Of a stretch of 64,000 nt of DNA, positions 58,294 through 64,000 are shown piece after piece; the stretch's first letter is position 1, and every line of letters starts with the position of its first letter. Source of the DNA: Chrysaora quinquecirrha (Eukaryota > Cnidaria > Scyphozoa > Semaeostomeae > Pelagiidae). A program made the translations under genes and the position numbers. The stretch covers positions 1 to 64,000 of the forward strand of contig JACTAT010000075.1 in assembly GCA_014526335.1 (NCBI GenBank), in the 5' to 3' direction. The notes beneath the pieces are model-generated. The model made no database searches and was not told the origin of the DNA. It saw only the letters and a program-made list of their open reading frames with translations.

Positions 58294-60764
58294 CTGTTTC
58301 ATTATATCAGTTGGACAGAAGCTTCCTAGCAGCGACCTTTCAATCTGCAACTTTTGTAATCTAATTTGACCTTGATTTCTTTGTTCGTGCTGGATGCGCT
58401 TTAAGAGCAATGTCAACAATAATTCTTCATTTACTCTTACGTTGTCCAGCTCAATTTCTTTTAACATTATCAAAATTTTCGCAAAAGAATCGACACATTC
58501 ATCAGCGATTTCCATATTAAAAATCTCCAGTCTTTCTAATCTTAGATGACCATGATCTTTTTCATGTTTGACAATATTGCAAGAGAGATAATCCCATATT
58601 GCCTCAAAGATAATAACAGAAGACAACTTAACTTCTTTTAACATTAACAAAATTTTCGAAAAAGAATGAATACATTCATCAGCGATTTCCGCTCTATCAA
58701 TCTTTAAGCATTCTAGCCTCAAATGACCATTATTTTTCTTTTTCTGATATTGATCAATTTTTTGGAAAAGTTTATCCCATATAACTTGATTGATAGCAAC
58801 CTTGTGCAACAAAACTTCTTTCAACATTATCAAAACTTCAAAAAAGGAATCAATACATTCATCAGCGATTTGCATGTCAAAAATTGTCAATCTTTCAAGC
58901 CTCATATCACTTTCAGGTTCTTTAATATGCTTTAACAACTCTTGCCATAGGTATTTTCCTTTTGTGAAATCACACTTTCCAAAAGAAACATTTCTACAAT
59001 AAATTGCATTTTTGGCCAGCAATTTCATGTCATCTTCTGATAACTTCTTTTCAATCAATGTGATCTCAACACAATCAAACAGACAAGCAAACTGAATGAC
59101 TTTTACGTGTTCTAAGTTCCCCACTTCCAATTCAATGCCTTTAAAAAACTTTTTCAATTCATCATCATTTATGCCATTATTTTTTGCCGTTTGAATAACG
59201 TTGAAAATATTCATTTGGTCGATTTCATTTATGTTCATAGTAATCCTCTCACGCGGTGTTATTTTTTCAAGCATTTCCGTTAATAACGTTTTATCTTTAA
59301 TTTCATCAATTGGTTTGAGAGTGTCGCATAAAAATCTTAACATCTTTTCAACTTTAGACATGGTGATTACACTATTTAAATGTCTTAAAACTTTGGTAAT
59401 AACTGGCGACTCTACTTCCCTGCCTTCTCCATCTAACGCATTAACAACAGCCCAAGAAATATCTTCACGAGAAACATTTTTCACTAGTTTCCGTCCCTCA
59501 AAGCAACAAATAAATGAAATGCATTCATAGGCCTTCTTTTCTAAAAATTGCTCAATCACCCGGTTTCTGTCTTCTGCGAAGAAGAAATAAATTGAGGCGA
59601 TAAATTCCATTATGGTCAAATGTTTGAATTGTCGTCGCTCTCCAAAATTATCACTGACATCGCAAAATAGACTTTCAAAAAATTCTTTCTGCTGGGCATC
59701 AGATCTATTAATCTCTTCGAAAACGTGTTCAAACGTTTCCTTCTCAAATATAATGTCATTGTTGATGTACAATTCAAATGCAATGGCACTGATGGATTTG
59801 AAAACTTGAATATATTTTGAGAATATTTCTGACACTATACCGCTCTTTGCTCCAGGATCCTTTAAATGTGAATGTTGATTTAAAAGTAAATAACACAACC
59901 ATGAATATAAATCAGTGGCACTGGATACTGTCTGTCCATTAGTCAAAATTGCCACACAACATAAAGTATTCAAAAACTGCGGAACGGTAGTGATGGCAGA
60001 AATATTTTTCGAATCGTTCATCGTCTTCTTTATCAACTGTTCAGGATTTTCGACCTGATTGACAAATTTCACAAACCTTTTTACATAATTTTCGATTTCA
60101 ACAGCAGAAAGTCCTAGAATTTCAAATACTTTGCAGTCTAGGCCTTCAAAACTGTTTTGGACATGCGGCCTGCCGAGTACTATCAATTTACACTTTGGAA
60201 ATTTTGAGATAAATATTTCAATTATAGACTTCGCTGAAATGGGACCTGTCCTTTGACTCGCCATCTCGTCTAAGCCATCGATTAGAAATAATGAATCTTT
60301 CCCATCCTCGAGATTTATACCAGAGAATTCTTTCCTAAGGAAAATGTCAATGACATCATCGACATTATCATTTTTCAGATAACGATTGAAATCTCTGCAT
60401 TCAAAATAAATAAGATGCTTGTATTTCTTTCGGATTTCATCCTTGTCAGTTGCCATTGTCCATTTAAGTGCAAGTTGCTTCATGAAAACAGTCTTGCCAC
60501 TTCCAGCAACCCCCTGAATAAACATAATGCGGTGATCATTGTACAATAGGTCAGGTAAATTGATAATTTCACTCTGATCTTGCAGTCTCTCCACATGTCT
60601 TTTCATTTCACCACGAAATGAGCTACCACAATACGTTTTACCGGCAATTTTTAACTTGACAGCAAATTCATCAACGTTCATCCACGCAAGTTTGATGCGT
60701 CCTTCTTCAACATAATTAATTTGATGTTTCTCGCACTTTGATATATATTTGTCTTTCAATTTAC
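58294..60764 (-). CDS. NLR3 NACHT-LRR exon
   Basis: Inverted paralogue of the NLR2 exon, acceptor CTTAG, donor GTAATA, internal. From LKDKY: Walker A GVAGSGKT at 83-90, Walker B LFLIDGLDEM at 157-166, KLIVLGRPH at 191-199, HLTIMEFIASIYFF in the middle region. It has only three IADEC(I/V)xSF repeats, against five in NLR2. They are clearly diverged from each other (IDSFFEVLIMLKEV, IHSFSKILLMLKEV, VDSFAKILIMLKEI). A run of lysines (QYQKKKNNGH) enlarges one repeat. The frame is fully open, so the gene is probably functional. Confidence 0.92.
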
Positions 60765-61170
60765 CTAAGATAAATCAAACAGAACATTTATAGATCGTCA
60801 CCAAAACACCTGTTTTTCCAGAAGAAGATTTTAGAGAAACCCTTCGCATGTTCACATGCTAATTTGAAATTAATATTAATCAATACTACTGTTATTGACC
60901 TGTAAAACCACTTCTGAAATTAAGTAACATAAAAACCTGGGGTGGGGTGGGCATTTATTTTATAAAAGGGCGAAGATCCAAGTTCTATAAAAGCTTTGAT
61001 TCTGAAAAGTGACTGGGGATGAAACTTTTCACCCCGTCGTCTTTGCCCTTGAAACTCTACATCTCGAAATTTAAATTTTGGATATCCAGAATGGCAACCG
61101 TTCGTTGAAAAGGCGCATTGAAATTTGAATGTATGTATGACATTTAAATGTATGACATGGGCAAACTTAC
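60765..61170 (-). other. NLR3 intron
   Basis: Between the NACHT exon and the coiled-coil exon; lacks the 0.7-kb insertion of NLR2. A minus-strand frame that runs from the coiled-coil exon into this intron is read-through, not coding. Confidence 0.6.
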
Positions 61171-61242
61171 GTTGAGCACTTTCATCTGTCATTATTTGGC
61201 TTTCTTCATTCATTTCCAATACTGCTAACTTTTTGCTGAGTA
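61171..61242 (-). CDS. NLR3 coiled-coil exon (24 residues)
   Basis: A 72-nt exon with acceptor TTTTTAG and donor GTAAGT. It reads LSKKLAVLEMNEESQIMTDE then SAQ(R). One codon shorter than the NLR2 twin. Further upstream exons, including any HEPN exon, would lie beyond 64000. Confidence 0.78.
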
Positions 61243-61957
61243 CTAAAAACACAATTAGCATGTGAATAGAATATTTTTCATTCTCTAACAGAAAGTAAAA
61301 CGAGCTTGGAAATTCCAAGTTGGAATGTCTTAAAAACATAAAATCTTTAGAAAACAACTTAAAATAAACTTGCTAAATTAAAAAGTAGCAGAGATAAATG
61401 TGTCGATAAGTAGGTTCATAGTTTGCAGTAAAAATGGAGGCAGTAAAAATGGAGGGGGCTTTTGGGGTATCAAAGCCGGAAAACCCGGAGGAAAATTGAG
61501 AAATACCCGACAACCCGGACAATATTTCGGCAAAACCTGGAAACGCGCAGACAGAAAATCAAAAATCCCAACAACTGCTTTAGGTTAACAGAATTTTAAT
61601 TGCCAAACGGTTGGAATAATTGTTTTTAGCGATATTGCTTCACTTAATTCGCATAATGCAGGTTTGGCACCAGCATTAAGATGACTACTTTTTCTATAGT
61701 TAAAATTGTTCTCCAGATTGATATTAACGAGAAGGACGTTGTGTCAAGAAACTAATTCATTCATTCATTCGCAAGATCTTTCAAAGAAAACTCATCCGCG
61801 TTTGATATTTTCTAGACAGTTCAAATGATACTCAAAATTTCATTCATTGCCGTGTGGTTAACTAGGGTGTTGATTGATTATTTTGCAGCGTCATTGTTGG
61901 TAACAGGTTTTCAATGCTAAATGAGTAGACCTCAAGGGTAGATCACTTTCAGCGTTA
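61243..61957. other. NLR3 upstream intron; right arm ends near 61955
   Basis: Inverse of 34190-34940. The arm similarity ends at CAGCGTTA, exactly where a TIR element begins. Confidence 0.6.
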
Positions 61958-62690
61958 GGCCCTTTGCACACTAGACCTAAAATTCTGCCAAAATTCTACC
62001 AAACAGTGGGGCGCATTTGCTAATTATTCAGTTCCGACCATAAATTCCTGATGCCCTGAAATAGTCTCTATCAATCATTTCGACTTCTGATGACAGATTT
62101 GATAGGGTTCACCGTAATGTCTGAGAAGAATTCTTTCTTTCTTTCACCCTCAATGCACCATCAACTTGAATTATATTTATTTTGAAATGGCCTATTTTCG
62201 ACATTTAGTGAATGACATGAATTAAATTTAAGAATCTGAGTTCTCCGACTTTAGCTCTTCAGAATATTGTTGAATAAAGAACCTTAATGCCGCTTGTTGC
62301 ATTTGTAAAAGTGATAGTTTAAACATATGCAGATAATACCAACATCATTCTTTGCATTCTGCCCTGGCCGCTTTGCTCCAGCATATACAAAACGATCATA
62401 AAAAAGCATGAAAACGTCTTCATCCGACATCTTGTTTTGAGAAGGAAGGAAAAAAGCAAGAAAATGTTGCGTCAGGTCAAGAAATTAATCCGTGATGACA
62501 TTTGGCAGAAGTAAGGGCAGCTTGGGAGCTGCCCATAGAGCTGCCCATATTTAATTAGTTGGCCTGTTTCATCCTTACTAGAGTTTATGGATTGCAGAAA
62601 ATGCAAAAAAGCCCTTGCACACTAGGAAAAAGGTGTTAATTTTTTAATCCTTACTAAAATTTGGAAAAGTACTCTAGTGTGCAAAGGCCC
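61958..62690. mobile_element. ~730-bp element with GGCCCTTTGCACACTAG ends
   Basis: Left end GGCCCTTTGCACACTAG, right end CTAGTGTGCAAAGGCC, and a similar internal copy GCCCTTGCACACTAGG near 62611. No transposase. Contains a small palindrome GGGCAGCTTGGGAGCTGCCC near 62517. Target duplication not resolved. Confidence 0.65.
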
Positions 62691-62974
62691 TTTGTCGAAA
62701 GAATAGCAGAGAGAAAAATCTGACTCTTTTATTAAAATCAGCTGTTTGCTAACAGCCAATGACTGATTATTGGTTGAATTGATAGTAAAACCTGTCAGGA
62801 CTAACTTGTTAAGTGTTTTAATTTTTTGAAAGATACATTATAGACAGAAACAAATTAATAAATCCTTCGAATAACTCCCCATGGGGGCTAAATCGAGTGG
62901 AGGGCACATTGGCAAAAATGAATTATTAGGTGGGGGCCTATTCAAGGGGAAGGCTTGTTCGAAGGTGGGGGCTA
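62691..62974. other. intergenic
   Basis: AT-rich, nothing recognisable. Confidence 0.4.
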
Positions 62975-63460
62975 ATTCGTAATTTACGTTATTGCTCTCT
63001 TGTATGGTACTTCTCATCAGCTAAACCTTTGCAAAAATTGAAAAAATACAAGAACGTGTCCTTAGATTTGTATACAATGATCACCAGACCTCTTACAGCG
63101 ACTTACTTGCGAAATCAGAAAGGTGTACAATGCATGATTCCCGTCTAAGAGTTCTCTTCACTGAGATATTTCAAGACATTGAAAGATTTAAATCCATCTT
63201 TTATGCATCGCATTGTCAAATGAGATCCTCTAGGTATATATCACGGAACCCCAATGATTTACAACACTACAGACCTAGTCAATTCACATTTGCTTGCAAA
63301 TGCTTAAAATCATTAGGCCCTCGAATCTGAAATGGACTGCCAAATGAAATAAAATGCGCTGTAATTATAAAGAGTTTCAAACGTACAACAAAATATGGGA
63401 TGGTCAAAACCGTAAATGAATGTAATGCTTGCCAGTATACTTTAGAACCCTAGTGTTATT
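62975..63460 (+). pseudogene. LINE C-terminal fragment, frameshifted
   Basis: NLRYCSLVWYFSSAKPLQKL, then after a frameshift RFVYNDHQTSYSDLL, HDSRLRVLFTEIF and SLGPRI. This is the usual region after the RT of CR1/L2-like elements (compare NSIHERALRLAYNNSESLSF in the LINE at 41.7-44.2 kb). At least two frame breaks and a stop. Confidence 0.75.
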
Positions 63461-64000
63461 TTTTCTTATTCTATAGTAAAATAATTCAAAAATCTTATAT
63501 AATGTAGATATATGTATTTAAATACAAGTCATTAACTTTCTTTAGGTAGGCCCAAAAAGGGACCCCCCTAAGTAAATAATTTCTGAATAATTTTTCTCAA
63601 GGAGGAATTTCATAAAAATTATACAGGTAATATGCAACTCAAGTGCGATATCGTGCAGAAATATTTTGATGTTAAGAGCTCCCATCTTGGCGCAATTGGA
63701 TATTAAATTTATGATGTCCCATTTATGATGTTTCACCATGGCGGACTGCGATTGTGCATGGATGGGAATCATTATCCCAGCGGAAAATATGTCGGTGCCA
63801 TTAATGCATGACCAGTCAGATCAGAGAAGTGTATTGAGCAGGATGGAGGACATTTTAAACAAATCATTTGATTGAAAGAATGAGTTATTGATTTTTCTGT
63901 TGTGTTGCGTAAGGATAAAAAATTGTATACTTTGTTACAGTAGGCTTTGTACAGCAAAGTTTGAAAGTTAATTTATTCATAAATGCTAACTCATATCACA
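63461..64000. other. right end of window, no gene seen
   Basis: Two adjacent short minus-strand frames (63542-63957) include CAKMGALNIKIFLHDIAL, without a known domain. This may be repeat-derived; not called. Confidence 0.4.

Larger units (their letters stand above)
34190..61955. repeat. ~27.8-kb inverted duplication (palindrome)
   Basis: Left arm 34190-50355, right arm 50473-61955. Matched pairs: 34944-35018 with 61242-61171; 36143-38949 with 60764-58294; 40393-40429 with 57278-57242; 44758 with 56051; 45190-45286 with 55640-55540; 47.3-48.1 kb with 54.0-52.2 kb; 48.45 kb with 51.75 kb; 50272-50355 with 50556-50473. The left arm is longer because of a LINE, a 418-bp MITE and other insertions. 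The right arm has a longer satellite and a short poly(A) insertion. Confidence 0.92.

Noticed and set aside
60920..61357. 145-codon minus-strand frame taken as one protein
   Set aside because: Only its middle (61171-61242) is an exon; the rest reads through the splice donor and into intron sequence shared with NLR2.
34190..61955. Palindrome as a simple assembly or library artefact
   Set aside because: Arms differ at many bases and carry different, well-formed insertions, one with an empty-site match, so they are separate loci. Haplotype merging is still to be excluded.

Overview
The window looks like nuclear DNA of a cnidarian, most likely an anthozoan (coral or anemone). It is AT-rich and has GT-AG introns. 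Its main genes are NLR-type receptors (HEPN_DZIP3-like domain, coiled coil, NACHT, leucine-rich repeats) of a kind expanded in corals and anemones. The rest is mostly nested transposons and satellites. The species cannot be told from the sequence.

Three related NLR genes are present. NLR1 (minus strand, 8431 to 1, running off the left edge) has a HEPN exon with an R-x5-H motif, four phase-1 coiled-coil exons and the first part of a NACHT exon. NLR2 (plus strand, 22559 to 44789) has three coiled-coil exons, a full NACHT-LRR exon and two short 3' exons ending in a stop. NLR3 (minus strand, 61242 to 55984) is an inverted paralogue of NLR2. No HEPN exon was found for NLR2 or NLR3. NLR3's would lie beyond 64000; NLR2's would lie upstream or be lost.

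NLR2 and NLR3 are the outer parts of a large inverted duplication, about 34190 to 61955. Its arms meet at a 117-bp spacer (50356-50472). Each arm has its own insertions, so this is an old genomic palindrome and not a simple assembly reflection. A third, single-arm copy of the inner half, starting exactly at the spacer, lies at 14551-22472. It is broken up by nested insertions: a TIR-bounded piece with a LINE tail, a PIF/Harbinger-like element with TTA target duplication, a foldback element with a 10-bp duplication inside that, a hAT-like element and microsatellites.

A nearly complete Helitron (Rep plus Pif1-like helicase, 23.6-28.45 kb, possible 3' end at 29407) lies in the NLR2 region. It has one in-frame stop. 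Other elements are a 442-bp non-autonomous Helitron (8898-9339), a dead 5'-truncated LINE (41717-44190), smaller LINE fragments (8.5, 15.6 and 63 kb), a 418-bp MITE with a 9-bp target duplication (45287-45704) and several other TIR elements. Tandem arrays have units of about 20 bp (2.3-4.4 kb), 375 bp (12.3-14.2 kb), 100 bp (30.8-32.2 kb) and about 78 bp (47-48 and 52-54 kb).

The likely biology is an innate-immune receptor cluster that varies by inverted duplication, by gain and loss of coiled-coil exons in heptad multiples, and by homogenised LRR repeats, in repeat-rich DNA. All calls rest on reading the sequence by eye; no database search was run.
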